DNA of 64,000 nucleotides from Falciphora oryzae (Eukaryota; Ascomycota; Sordariomycetes; Magnaporthales; Magnaporthaceae): the NCBI GenBank assembly GCA_000733355.1, contig JNVV01000005.1:596649-660648 (forward strand), given 5' to 3'. The notes under the pieces were generated by a model that worked only from the letters and a program-made list of their open reading frames with translations, made no database searches and was not told where the DNA came from. A program made the translations under genes and the position numbers. This document shows, one piece after another, positions 45,128-56,822 of the stretch (position 1 is the first letter of the stretch; each line of letters begins with the position of its first letter).

Positions 45128-47090
45128 GGGATCGTCGCCACTACAAAAAGGCCCGAGCCTAACTCGATCCATAGCACGCGTGTGTCCTATCGGGTTATCC
45201 CCAAGCCTGTATACCTTCTGATCCTATCCCTCACGGGAAAGGCTCCGACCAGGCCCCATTGACTTGATGTTACTCAGCCCGCCCTCACACCTCTTGATGC
45301 ACTCGGGCCTTTCCACCCCACCCTCATTTTTTTTTCCACTCCACGACTGTTATCGCGGCAGCCAGCCGAGTCTGGCTCCCCAATCAAACCAGGCCACCAC
45401 CCAAAAACCAGTGATGACGGTCTGTGCTCACGTTCACGCCAGTGTATTATGATGGTTGCGTCGCGTATTGCGTTTCCCTGTTTTCTTCTTCTCATGTTCC
45501 TGCTGCGCGCGGTGGCTTTAAGGCTCATGCGACAGCGTTGTACTCACTCTCCTTTGCTCAGTTCCATCATGGATGACACTGCATTTAAGAGGCGAATCGG
45601 TTCCGTGGGAGGGTTGGTTGGTGGTTTTTCATTGCTTTTTATCCCGGGCAGCGTTGTACTTGTATTTTCTAATCGCCTGGTTCCTCTTTTCCCGGTTTCC
45701 GGTTTCCACTTCCTATTTTCTTCTCATGTTCGGTTCCTTGCGGAGATTTCATCTCCATCTCTGGGACTCATCAAGACGAGCAAGCCAAGATTTTCCCTCC
45801 ATTTCTGAAATCAAACACCAACAATCTCGCTTCCGGCTCTGGAACCCGTCGCCCACCCCTTGGCCCCCGCTGGATTATGCAGATCTACCCGAGGACAGGA
45901 ACACGCGGGGACGTCCATCCGTGTAGCTGCCAACCTATCTACCCAGCTTACCTAGCAGTGATGAAACAAGAGAGATGAAGCAAATCAAGGAGTTTACAAA
46001 ATACTTCCGTGGCGGAAAAATCTACAGTCACTTGCATGCATACACGAGGCGGTCTAGAAGCAATCCGAGGGCGGGGGTTCGCTTCTGCATGACGCTCCGT
46101 GCTGTCCGTTGGTTGCCACTAGGCCTGGGTGCTGCCGTCGGGCGGCCGCCCCGTCCCTTGCTCTCAGGTCTTGCTCCCCACAGACACTGCGTCGCGCTGG
46201 GATGCATGCAGGATGGCTGCAGGCGGCTAGCCAAGCACCTACCTGCCCGGGCACGAAGATGAAATGAAAAAAAAAAAAAAAAAGGTTAACTCTTGGACGG
46301 CGTCAGTAAGCCCCCAGGCCGCCCGCGGATACGTACTTCGCGTTACACACGCTTCGCAAAGCCATGCTGCCTTTCCGTGGGTGGCGTGCTGCTCCCTGAG
46401 GGGGCCTGGACTCCTCGGGGGCTGAGATATTACACATACACAGCATCTGGGCCTTGCTTCCCACAGTTGCACGCGTTGGGGGTCAACCTGTTGCACCGAC
46501 GGGTGTTTACCAGCGAGAATACGAGCGACGGGTCTGGCCTCAGCCGTGGGATAATCTCAACGTCAAGACCGATTACACGTTTAATGGTAATCACTCGAAA
46601 CGAAGTACTTTCGGTCATGCATGGGTCCAGATCTGATGGTGAACAAGGCCGTGTCTCTATTTCGCAGAAAGACCCTCTTTTTTGTAGGCTTCATATACAC
46701 AATGTGATGATCCCCTCCAACCGTGACGCAACAAAAAAAAAAAAAAAAAAAAGATATGTACAAGAAATCGAGGGAAAGATTGGGAGCATGTCGTAGCCCT
46801 CGCTTAGCGAGGTACTTGAGGTAGAGGGCATTTTTCCCCCTCCCGTCCCACATCTTTTGCATAGAATTGTACACAAGGAGGCAGCGGTAAAGAGGGCGGA
46901 AGGACCGGAGAGAAGGAGATATCGAGGGTGGCACCGTGCACACATACAGAAAAGAAACCACAAAGAAAATAACATGAGAAAAAAAAAAAAAAAAAGGAAC
47001 ACACCCATTTTTAAATGGTAAGGGCACTCTGCTTTTTGGTATCTTATCGTTTCACTCGCCACTTTGTCTCATCGCTTTTTAAAGGGTAGC
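45128..47090. other. Convergent intergenic region (forkhead and ferric reductase 3' ends)
   Basis: No supported gene in about 2 kb. Poly-A tracts lie at about 46267-46283, 46733-46751 and 46979-46994; the minus-strand frames across the latter two give poly-Phe shadows. The remainder should be 3' untranslated sequence of both genes. Confidence 0.55.
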
Positions 47091-48953
47091 CTACCACGAG
47101 AAGGCCTCCTCAACAAAGTCGATGGTGCCGTAGTCTTGCCTGCTCCGGACGGCGCGGCGGACCTCGTCGCTCAGAGCGCCGGGGCCGCAGACGGTAACGC
47201 CCATGGCGCCGACCTGGTTCTCCATCTCCATGGCGAGCAGCGTCTCGATGTTGGGGCGGCCAGGGAACATCTGGACCGTGGCCGAGGGCGAGTGGATCTC
47301 CTTTGTCGAGCGCGGCCTCGACACGAAGAGCATGATTCGGAGCACCTCTCGCCTGCGCTCCATGGCCAGGATCTCGGTCATCCAGGGGCGGATCCACTCG
47401 AGGTGCTCGGGCGTCTGGATGATCCAGACGAGAACAACCTTGCGCGCCGCCACGGTGCCGTTGCTGAAGCCGGCAACCAGGTCGCGCACGTGCGGCACCG
47501 CCTGAGTAATGCCCACACCGCCTGCGAAGAGCATGCACGTTCCGTACGAGGACATGTCGTGCATGCCTCCGTAAGGCCCCTCGACCAGACAGCGCGTGAT
47601 GAGGCGACCCGAGGGCTTCGCGGCAGCCTTCTTGTAGAGCGATGCGGTGGCGCCGGTACGGGCGCGAATGACAAACGACATGCTCGTCCTGCCCATGGAC
47701 AGGACGTCCTGGCGGTTCATGGCGAGGCCCTTGTCAGCATCGCCGGCCAGTGCCGTCTCGCTCTCGGCACTCCATGCGACCGAGAAGGGGTGCGACTGCG
47801 TCCAGCTGACGGTGGGGAAGTAGAGGTACGCGTGCTGGCCGGGCTTGAAGGTCCAGGGGCGGGCCATGGTGACGGTGACGCGGACGGCGTTGTCGGGGAG
47901 GGCCTCGACAAGCGTCTTGGTGCCGCCGCTGCCGAAGTTGGAGTAGGCGATGCGAAGGAAGCGGGCGGCGCGGTCGAAACACCACAGGGCGACGACCGTG
48001 TAGATGTACTTGATGTGCGGGAGCTCGTCAAGCTGGCAGTGGTACCACACACCAGCCACGGATACGGCCGCAGCGATGATGTGGAGGATCTTGAAGGTCT
48101 CATAGGCAGCATGGCGGATCGGGCTCCAAGCCTGGAAGAAGATGACAACGAAGGCGATTGTTCCCTGTTTGTTTGCTCTCGGTCAGAATCTTACTGGCGC
48201 CCAGTGAACATGCAGAGAGTTACTCACGATGAATCCCCACATGAGGAATTGAGACTTGAAGGTGGCAGCAAACACGCCCTCCCAGCCACTCTTGTTAGAC
48301 TTGGGGATCATGAAGGCCAGGGTGTGGGTGACGGCCTCGAGGACCACAATGCGGCCGAGCCAACGGTGAAGCAGGTTCATGGTGTCGAACGAGATGCCCA
48401 GCAGGTTGATGAGCGGGTTGTTGCGGCCGGCGAGAAGCCACAGAGGAACCATGTTGACAACAGCCAGGACACCGGTCCTGTTGCGCAGCTGGCTGGCGGC
48501 CGAGTCGAAGTTTGCGTGAAGCGGGATGTTGATAACGCAGAAGGCAACGTTGGTGGCAACGTAGCCAGCGAGCAGGACGAGCTGCAGACGGGTGGGCAGG
48601 GTGCCCATGTTGACGGCCGACGAGAGCTGGAACTCGCGGTTGTGGCGTTTGCTGAAGATGGGCGCATACTGCATCTCACGCTTGAACCACGAGGCCTTGC
48701 CGCTCGTCTTTGCGAAGTAGCGCTGCGTCTCGTTCTGGAGCGACGATACGGTCCGCACGTACTTGACCGCCCAGTTCCAGACCCTCCACACGATCATGAC
48801 GGCGGCGAGGGATCCCAGGACGTAGTAAAGGTAGTTGGCGAGCAGCTTGTTCTCAAGCGCAGGGTTGAAGGGCTTGGTGGCGCCGGCCCCCGCCGTTGCG
48901 TTGGCGGGCGCAGTTGCGTTTGCAGGCGCCGACATATTTGCTGGTGCCGGCAT
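47091..48953 (-). CDS. Ferric reductase-type transmembrane flavocytochrome
   Basis: Two exons, 48953-48228 and 48164-47091, joined in phase 0 across a 63-nt intron, give 599 residues. The N-terminus is a short Ala/Pro/Asn-rich outside segment with several NxT sites, then a first helix (LANYLYYVLGSLAAVMIVW). The ferric-reductase membrane domain holds the haem histidines in LLHRWLGRIVVLEAVTHTLAF and ETFKILHIIAAA plus WYHC. The FAD site is HPFSVAW. NAD(P)H-binding blocks are LVEGPYGG, CMLFAGGVGITQAVPHV and VTVCGPGALSDEV. The enzyme moves electrons from cytosolic NADPH across the plasma or vacuolar membrane to ferric or cupric ions, which precedes iron uptake. No permease or multicopper oxidase lies beside it. 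The length is somewhat shorter than plasma-membrane Fre proteins with a long outer domain. Confidence 0.92.
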
Positions 48954-51900
48954 CGTGTCGAGCTGTGCGGTTGTTTGTGTGTGTTCGGTTTGTCGGCGGC
49001 CCCTGTTTTCTCAACAGGGTCGACGGTAACGTCTCCGTTGGAGGCGGCGCCTGGACTCACGCCAACCGTCGTGGGAACGCCTCGAGCTGTTGGGGAGCCA
49101 GGCTAACTCGAGAGGACCCTGTAACTGAAGATGGTGGCCGGATATCAAGCGGCAGGATCACCGACGAAGGAAGCACCACACCAAGGAAGAGGAAAAGGAA
49201 AAGGAAAAGGATGGCAGTGCCAAGGGACCGAAGGGAAGTAAAGGAGGGAGAGAAGTGAAGTGAGAAAGTAAAAGGTGGGCTGGAATCCGGGAGATGACGA
49301 CAGGCTCAGAGCACTCTGGTCGTCGAGTCGGTCCAGGCGTCTTAGTGGTGACGGGCTGAGTTGTCCTTGGGAAAGCTCCTTTCCTTGCTCTTTCTTTGGT
49401 TGTTTGCTCTGGTCCTTTGCTCTGGTCCAGTCTTTGGATTTCCTCCGTGCGCAAAAGATCGACTCGGTCGTGGGTAAGCAAAAACTGGCTGTTTGTCGAA
49501 GACGATCTGCGGCCAAGGGGCTTTTTCAGTCCGTCCAACGAGGATCGTGCAGCGTAGCGGCGTCGGGCCAAAGGAAGCAAGGCAGAGGATAAATAAAAAG
49601 AAGAAGAAGAGAGGAAAATGAGAACGGAAATGAGTAAACAAGAGACAAGGCTCTTGGCAGAAGCGAAAAGTGTCTCGGAGGACGAGGTCGAAAGGAATGG
49701 CGTTCCGATCCCAACGAGAGGTTGGATTGGTGTTGAGGGGGGAGAGAAGGGAAGAAAATGCTAAAAAGGGGGGATACAAGGCCTTGTATAATATAACATG
49801 CGAGCAGGATGACATCCACAGATGAACGATGGCACGCTGGGCTGCCAGCAGTCGTCGCCCCCTCCACTCGCATCGGCACGCCTTCCCTGCAATGCAGCGC
49901 AGCAGCGCAGGCGGCCCCTGCAGCAGTGCCGTGGCGGGCCAGCCTGGAGGGCGCTTGGCTGCAGGGGAGGCACGCAGAGGCACGCCAAAACGCTCCCACG
50001 CTCTCGTCGCCCTGCCCAAAAGCGGGAGTCGAGCCCTGCACCCCCGGTCGCTGATCGCAGCATCGCCCAGCCAGTGCCAGGGCCAGAACCGGGATCGAGC
50101 CTGCCGCACCCAAGAGGCTCCGCTTGCCACAGAATCCCCACCCGCTGGCCCCTTTTCCACGCCATTAATACCCTTTCCCCACGGCTTTTCAATGCAGCCA
50201 GCGTGCTATTTTTCCCAGGCTGCCTCAGTCCCCTGCGTCGCTCAACCTTGAGCCCACAGCAGCGGACCCCAAGATAGCAGCGGAAGGAAGACAGGCGATC
50301 ACCCGATCAAGCGACGACGCGGTCGAGCGATCAAGCAAAACGAGCATTCAAGCGACGCTCCAGGTGTGCTCTGCCATTTCCTCTTTATGGTCACGGTCGG
50401 CCGGCCGGATGGTGCGGGGGAACGGCTCGGACGATTTGTTTCTTTCCTGTGAGTTTGACCAACCGAACCATTTCCGGCTGCGCTCCGACGGGCTGGACCC
50501 TTTGCGCTCGGCCTCGTCCATTTTGGGCGGTGCGCGAGTCTGGGAAACTCGCACCAGGTCGACGGACGGACTCGGGTTCTTCCCACACTTGGGGCCTTTT
50601 GGCCGTGCGTGCAGCGTTGGCTTACGGCACCAGCATTCCTCCTGCTCCCCTTGCACTCTGCAGATCATCAGCGACCAGGGTCCACGCCCTTGCCCTTGGT
50701 TGGCCTGCCTCTTTTTGTCCGTGTTGATGCTGCCGTTGCAGTGCGGTTGCGCGGCGCAATTCCCGGGGCTCGCGAGGGAAAAAAAAAAAGAACGCGAAAA
50801 CCATGTCGAGGCCAGTCGTCGTCGTCCGATTGATTCGCGCCCCACCCGGCGGCCGCATCCCACGGACGACCGAATGCCAAGCCCTACACTGAATTGGACG
50901 AGACGGCACGGACGCCGTTGTTGCATGGGCACCACAGCTACGCGGACGACAAGACGGCACTGTAAATTACACAGCGAAGGTTTAGATGATGGAGAGCTGT
51001 TACCCACTCGATCCGGCTGGCAAAAGGACCTGCTTGCGCAAGCCTCGACGAGGCCCCCATTGTAACTGGGCTGCTGAGCCCGCCGGGGGTCGATCACGAT
51101 GGGTGATGAAGTGACAGGCGGGGGATTGACGTGTTTGAGGAAACGACCTGATCGATGTCGGTCCTGGCGCCATGTGCGAAGGAAAAAATTCTTCCTGCTT
51201 CCCTGCTGGGCAGACAGTTGTTTCGCAGCAATTTGGCGGCCAAGAGGCGCGCCGACCGCAGACGTTGGTCGACCGATTGGACGACAGACCCCTGCGAGTC
51301 TGAGCGATGAAACACGCGCCCAAGGCCATGGATTCCCCATGCTGCACATAATCTGCTCGTTGGCTGCCGACGCTATCAGGCCCGTCTAGAAAAAGCAAGC
51401 TCGGAGGCTAGCTGGCGCATCAAGCCAAGAAGAGCCAGATACGGAAACACAGGGAGGAATAAAACTAACACCTCGATTCGGTAATCCCGCAATCATCTCC
51501 AAACAAACGTTTAGGACTTTCTTGTGACGGGCTGCCTTGTTTGCACCTCGTCAATGCAGTTGTTATTTACGAGACCCGTGTCGTGGGAAGAACAACAACC
51601 CCGTCGGGCTGGACCATCTACCGATCGGTGCCTGCGATTATCGACAGGTGTGATGCTACACTGCCTAGGTTGTACCCTAGATGTGCTAGACTGACGCCCG
51701 GGCATTGCCGGCAGGGACGTCTGAAGCGAGAGAACAAGGCATTGATCCTCTGCAACAACGGGACCAGGAGCAGGAGGAGGCGGGATCGAAAACTCCATCC
51801 CATTTACTTGCTGCCGCGCCCATCAAAAGCCATCAGGTAGAACTCGCCTCGACTTGCTTCTCCTTCATGTGCGTGGCCTGATTGCCGGAACCTTGCTCAT

Positions 51901-52272
51901 GTTTCCAATCCTCGCGGCGGTTGTGGCGGCGGTCGTGCGATCGGTCCGCCAACCGCGCCCCAGCTGAGATCTGCCCGCACCCGTTCCCGTCCCTTGGTGC
52001 TGAGTGGCCAGCCGTGGTGTTTCGACCATGGCCCCCCCTTTTTTTTTTTTTTTTTTCCCATCCTTCTCCCACGTGTTGTTGCTGCTTGCGCCAGACAGGA
52101 ACAGGCGAGGAGGGGGCTCCTTCAACGTCTCGGGTTAAAGAGGTCCCACACCATCATCGCCTTCCCTTGCCTTCCCCGTCGCCAACTCCCAACGGCCGTT
52201 TCTCCTTTCTACACTCTCGGGGTGGGATTTTGAGACTTTCATCAATTCGAGAGCGGCGAGTTGCAAAAGGTA

Positions 52273-52299
52273 CCAGCCAACCAGCCAGCCAGCCAGCCA
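52273..52299. repeat. (CCAG/CCAA)n tetranucleotide repeat
   Basis: About six tandem tetranucleotide units on the plus strand inside the large gene-free stretch. Confidence 0.75.
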
Positions 52300-53912
52300 A
52301 AACAAACCCTCTCTGGCGTGGCTGGGTCGGGTGGGTTGGCCGATCGATGGGTCCTACGGGCGCAGTTAATGCTTCCGTTGCGCACGAGTCGAAGCTCCGC
52401 TTGGCTTACCCGATTTTCCTCAACATTCTGGCTGCTTGCATGAAAGAGGACGCCCACATGCCGCTAGAAAAGGCGCGCCCCCGTGCACCGCGTAAAGCGG
52501 GTGGGCGAGGAACATGTGCTTTGCTGGCGCTGGTGCGACAAGTTGTTTGTTTCTTCCCTTTTATCGCCAAAAGTCTTGGTTTTGTTCAGTCCCCAATGAG
52601 GCAAAAAAGGAGAAGCATTCAAGTGTCCACAGATCATCGGCGACAAGACAATCACGGGAATGAGGCCGGAAGAAGGAGCATGAATGGAAACAAGAAACAC
52701 CAAAGAGGACGATGACCACGCCTCGTCCAAACCCTTCCAAAACAGCATCGTGAGATCCAACAAACCACCGTCTGCAGCGGCGAGGGGCCGGAGGAGCCGC
52801 TGGAGATGCTGGAGAAAGAAGGAGACTGAGGTGTGGAAATACCCAAAACACCACCACCCGCACCCGGATATCTGCCGAGCGAGCTGCCACCGTAGAATGA
52901 CGCCAGCATTGAACAAAACGTGCGACGGGTGTTTCCCGGCGGAGCTCCTGCTGCCCATTCACTCTGCTTTCCCCACTGATCTGTTGACAGCTACTGTGTA
53001 TGAGACACCCGAAAGCGGTTTACTCAGAAATAGGTAATCTGCCAAAACGAATATCTCGAAACTTGATCGGCCCCATCCGCATTTTTCCTTTTGTGATTCG
53101 CGCGCCGGTGCTGTCCATGGCGATCCGCGTCCTTCCCTGACCCTCCCCGACCGACGGGCGCGGCTGATAGTTGTCCCCGGCTGAAACCTTCTCATATGAA
53201 GAGAAATCTTGCATCGGTTGATTGCCACGCACGCAAGCGGCGACCGAAATCCGTCAAACATCGCTGGTCCCTGGACCGCCCGCCGAAAAATAGGAGCAAA
53301 TGGCAGGACGGGGCCCCCTGTGTTGGGTTTGTTTTGTCGATGCGCGCCACCCCCGAACAAACGAATGCGACGGGCGCGGCGCACGCGGTCATCCCCGGTC
53401 CAGAATTTGAGGCTCTTTTTTTTTTTTTTTTTTTACTTTTTTTCGTACAAATATAATAGACTCCAATATCTTAAAATGACCCAATATTAGTACGCATACG
53501 CCAGACAATCCCGGCTCCCTGCCATGTTGGGATCGTGGGAGACCTCCCGGCTCACATGAAAATGCCCAGGCTCATCAAACACGTCTGCTCGTATACAATC
53601 GTGAAATATGATTCAACCCGCCAACCTTCGCGCCGCCCCGGCGGCCCTATGGCCGAGAGACTGACAGACGGGCACATGCCCTAAAGCACAGACAGGATTC
53701 CTCGTCGGAATAGCGTTTAAGCGGAAACATAAATAGCGGACAGACGTCTGATCTTCCGCCAGCCCCCACAACAACCTAACTCAAACGGGCTGAGTCAATG
53801 GACATGGGTAAATACCGACAAACGGGACAGGATAGGAACCACAAAAAACCGTCCCTATTGCTTCGCGTCCCCGGGTCCGAATCTAGACTTGAAGCGCGTA
53901 ATCGCCCCGCTG

Positions 53913-53914
<2 letters not shown>

Positions 53915-53943
<29 letters not shown>
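53915..53943. repeat. Poly-A tract of about 29 bases
   Basis: The longest homopolymer in the window, about 190 bases beyond the 3' end of the 897-residue gene. It could be the tail of an old retroposed copy or a slippage product; no target-site duplication was recognised. Confidence 0.8.
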
Positions 53944-53946
<3 letters not shown>

Positions 53947-54128
53947 TCCAAGCGCAGCGCGCGGACGCAGAATAGCAATAGCGTCAATGGCGTGCTTGGA
54001 GTAAAGAAGAGGCATGGCGCATCCGAAGTGCCGACCTGATTGATTGCGCGCAGCTCCGTCGGCATTGAGAGGCCGCGGATGCCGGCCCGAAGAAGGCAGC
54101 GAATGACAAGGTCGTAGTCGTAGCTCTC

Positions 54129-56822
54129 TCACACGCAAAGCTCGTCGTCGCTCGTCTGCTCCGGGTCGAAGCTCTGCCTCACCCTCTTCCTGGAAACCGC
54201 GGCGGCCGCTCCTCTCCTGCCGCTGCTGTTGCCGTGGCTACGAAGTGACAGCATCACCGTGGTGCTCACCGAACGTTTCCCGCTCACCCGGCGCAGGGGA
54301 TCCCCGGCCACGGCCGTCGTCGCCCTGCGCCTCTTCAAGGTCGGGTTCTCCCGGCCTGTGAAGGAGGAATCGAACGACAGCTCGTCATCGCCGCTGCTGT
54401 CATCTGCCGGCGACTCTGCCGCGGCTCCCGCGCCTGTCGCATCGCCATGGCAGCCCCACCGCTTTCCCGCGAGGCCGTCGGAGTGGTCCGCGTCGGCTGT
54501 TTTGGAGCGGAGGGTTCGTCGCCTGCCGGCTTGTGGAGGCGTCTCGGGTTGCGAGACCGCGGGAGACGCGGTACGGCACCTCCTGGAGGTGATGCTGCCG
54601 ATTCTGTTGTTGTTGCTGTGGGACCGAGATGATGGTGGCATCTGCAGCTTGCCCGGTGCTGGAGTCTCGAGAACCCACTCGCTGATGCCGTCATCCCACT
54701 TGTATCCCGTAAACATGTTTGGAGCGGATGGCCCGTCGCCAGAGGGCTTCGCCGTCTCGTCTGCTGGTCCATCGGCCCTAGCTCGCGGCTGGCCGAGCGT
54801 CTCGGCAAATGCAAGATCTCGCAAGTCGTTGGTCCTGTGCGCCAGCAAGAACGCGCAGTCCGCATCTAACCTTTCGAAAAGCTCGCCATCCACGTCTAGG
54901 GAGTGCACTCGCCCGCACAGCCCCTTGAGGTACCTCGACGACGGCAAGCTCGTGCCCCTCCCGCAGCACTGAGCGATCGAGCTAATGAGCGTGACAGCTC
55001 TGCCGTGGTGCTGTGATGTCCTGGTCCCGGATGACTCCTCCCACAGCAGCTCTAGCCGCTCCCTGACGGTGGCCGAAGTAGAATAGTTCTCCATGTCGGG
55101 ACTAGTGGCGAGATAGAGAGTAAGAAGTAATAGAAAAGTGCCGCCTCCAGACTGGCGGACACCCCTCCCCGTTGATGCTGCTAGTGAGGTGTGCAAGATA
55201 ACTCTAACCCGCTTGGAGATGATCGCTATCTTGTCTTGCCTTGAACAGCTGGTTTCCGGCTCAGCTATCGATTCATGCCCAACGGTTAACATTGTTGCCA
55301 GTGAAGCCAAAGATGAATCTAGTGTCTTCTCCCACGCGCCGCTATTCTCGTCGTCTTGCTTGGAAGTCGATTTTCTATTCCGGCGACTGACATGCTTGCA
55401 AAGAATGTTGAGTGATACTGTTGTAAATTCGATCGCCCCCTGGCAAGGTCCGCTGCCTGAGATGGTTCGGGCTGCAGTCGCCCAGAGCTTCCGGAACGCT
55501 GGGGTCCACATCCACTCCTGGGGCAGCTTCCCACTCGAAAGAAGGTTCGCCATCTCCCGCAACGCAAACGCGTCCCGCCTAGACGTTTCCGCGACGGTGA
55601 CTAGTAGCCGCACGGGTGCCAGTGCAGGGCTCTCGCCGAGTGTGCTGTCAGGTCCCGCAGGCCCCGGAAACTGCGGCGCCTGCACCAAGGCCGCCCGGAG
55701 GATCTCCTCGGCCTCGGAGCCAGCATCAAAGAGCAGGCAGAGCCTGACCAGGGCGGCGCAGAAGGCGGTGTCGGCAAGAATGCCTTGTGCAACGGCGTCG
55801 CGGAGGATGCGGATGCCGTGGGCCCTGACGACGGCCCGCAAGTGCCTGTACCCGGCGCCGTCGCCGGGTCCCAGTCCTTCAAGCTCGCTGTAGATGCCGA
55901 AGGAGACCTCGGACGGGTTGAAGGCCGCCTTCTCGCCACGAGCCTCGGCCTCCTCGCGCTCCCACTCTTGGCGGCCTGCGATGTAGGCGGGCACCTGGCG
56001 TAGACACATGGCGAAGAGCGATTTGCGCGCCACCGGAACTGGGGCCGTCGCCCGCTCTGCTGCGGCTACCGGTTCGGCGGTCGCGCGGAGGAGCGACTCG
56101 GTGGCCCGCAGGATGGTCTCGTACATGTTAAAAACGCAGGCCGGCGTGGTGCGCCGCAGCCCGGCCAGATCCTCCTCCACAGCGGAGCGAGCGGGGGTGG
56201 CCCCGGCCGTCCGACGGCCACACTGCAGCGGCCGATCTGCGGAGTCAACATCATCGATGGCGAACTTCGGCGGTGGTCGCGGCGGCCCCACGGGAGAGGA
56301 CAGCTGGTGGTATCGGATCTTGCGGACGAGGGGAGTCGGCATCGCGGCATCACTCCATATGCAGGCCTTGTTAGCGAAGGCCTGGGACGAGGATGATGAG
56401 GGTGCCTCGTCGTCGGAAGGTCTTCGCTGTGGCCTCTGGCCCGTGCGCTGCCTCGCGCCCCTAGTAGAGTAGGTGTGCTTGTTCCTCCCTCGGCGGGCGG
56501 CAGCAGTCGAAGCAGCCGTTACCCAAGCCTGTCGAGGAGAAGAAGCCGAGTCGGGCGAGGGACCGGACAAGACCTCCCGGGATGCCTCGGCAATCACACC
56601 ATACAAAGCAGCGTCATTGGAAGGCCAGGCCATCTCCTTCTGCAGTGCGGCGATGTGCGAGAGTAATGGCCGGATGAGGCGGTGACACCTTGTCGCGGTC
56701 CATGGTGTCGACTCGAGAACAGACTGGGAGATGCGGGAGCGACGTTGCTTGCGGGATGGTGGCATGGTGCCGTGACTTGCTGCTCCACCATCCTCAGATA
56801 TCAAGGACATCTCCAAAGCCAT
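54129..56822 (-). CDS. Uncharacterised large protein, probably nuclear
   Basis: A single intact exon of 897 residues from ATG at 56822 (MALEMSLISEDGG). I do not recognise a family. A basic N-terminal segment (PPSRKQRRSRISQ) is followed by about 20-260 of mixed and Ser-rich sequence. The central part (about 260-640) looks helical and folded, with FAMCLRQVPAYIAGRQEWE, SFGIYSELEGLGPGDGAGYR and FCAALVRLCLLFDAGSEAEE, reminiscent of helical-repeat proteins. The C-terminal 200 residues are Ser/Arg-rich and disordered, with basic clusters (TLKRRRATT, SRKRVRQSFDPEQ) that could be nuclear signals and an acidic end (TSDDELCV). The unbroken frame over 2.7 kb with domain-like composition argues strongly that it is real. 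A role in chromosome or cell-cycle biology is only a guess. Confidence 0.75.
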   Translation of the reverse strand: MALEMSLISEDGGAASHGTMPPSRKQRRSRISQSVLESTPWTATRCHRLIRPLLSHIAALQKEMAWPSNDAALYGVIAEASREVLSGPSPDSASSPRQAWVTAASTAAARRGRNKHTYSTRGARQRTGQRPQRRPSDDEAPSSSSSQAFANKACIWSDAAMPTPLVRKIRYHQLSSPVGPPRPPPKFAIDDVDSADRPLQCGRRTAGATPARSAVEEDLAGLRRTTPACVFNMYETILRATESLLRATAEPVAAAERATAPVPVARKSLFAMCLRQVPAYIAGRQEWEREEAEARGEKAAFNPSEVSFGIYSELEGLGPGDGAGYRHLRAVVRAHGIRILRDAVAQGILADTAFCAALVRLCLLFDAGSEAEEILRAALVQAPQFPGPAGPDSTLGESPALAPVRLLVTVAETSRRDAFALREMANLLSSGKLPQEWMWTPAFRKLWATAARTISGSGPCQGAIEFTTVSLNILCKHVSRRNRKSTSKQDDENSGAWEKTLDSSLASLATMLTVGHESIAEPETSCSRQDKIAIISKRVRVILHTSLAASTGRGVRQSGGGTFLLLLTLYLATSPDMENYSTSATVRERLELLWEESSGTRTSQHHGRAVTLISSIAQCCGRGTSLPSSRYLKGLCGRVHSLDVDGELFERLDADCAFLLAHRTNDLRDLAFAETLGQPRARADGPADETAKPSGDGPSAPNMFTGYKWDDGISEWVLETPAPGKLQMPPSSRSHSNNNRIGSITSRRCRTASPAVSQPETPPQAGRRRTLRSKTADADHSDGLAGKRWGCHGDATGAGAAAESPADDSSGDDELSFDSSFTGRENPTLKRRRATTAVAGDPLRRVSGKRSVSTTVMLSLRSHGNSSGRRGAAAAVSRKRVRQSFDPEQTSDDELCV

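Larger units (their letters stand above)
48954..54128. other. 5.2-kb stretch with no supported gene
   Basis: Ferric reductase promoter and leader sequence should occupy the left end; a GGAAAA-type repeat sits at about 49189-49210. Many frames of 100-330 codons overlap on both strands (for example 50348-51349 minus, 51882-52715 plus), but they are rich in Arg/Ser/Pro, cross homopolymers and show no domain or exon pattern. Homopolymers occur at about 50779-50790, 52030-52048, 53417-53434 and 53915-53943, and a (CCAG)n run at about 52273-52299. A noncoding RNA gene cannot be excluded. Confidence 0.5.

Noticed and set aside
47064..49106. 680-codon open frame on the plus strand
   Set aside because: Antisense shadow of the ferric reductase gene; it also reads straight through that gene's intron and has no domain.
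50015..50060. Second tRNA-like T-loop string
   Set aside because: Only three pairs form in the T stem and the remaining cloverleaf cannot be drawn.
50348..51349. 333-codon minus-strand frame in the gene desert
   Set aside because: Arg/Ser-rich, no start context, overlaps equally long frames on the other strand, and crosses a poly-A tract that gives a poly-Phe run.
51882..52715. 277-codon plus-strand frame
   Set aside because: Contains poly-Phe from a poly-T run and a Gln-Pro-Ala-Ser run from the CCAG repeat; no domain or exon pattern.
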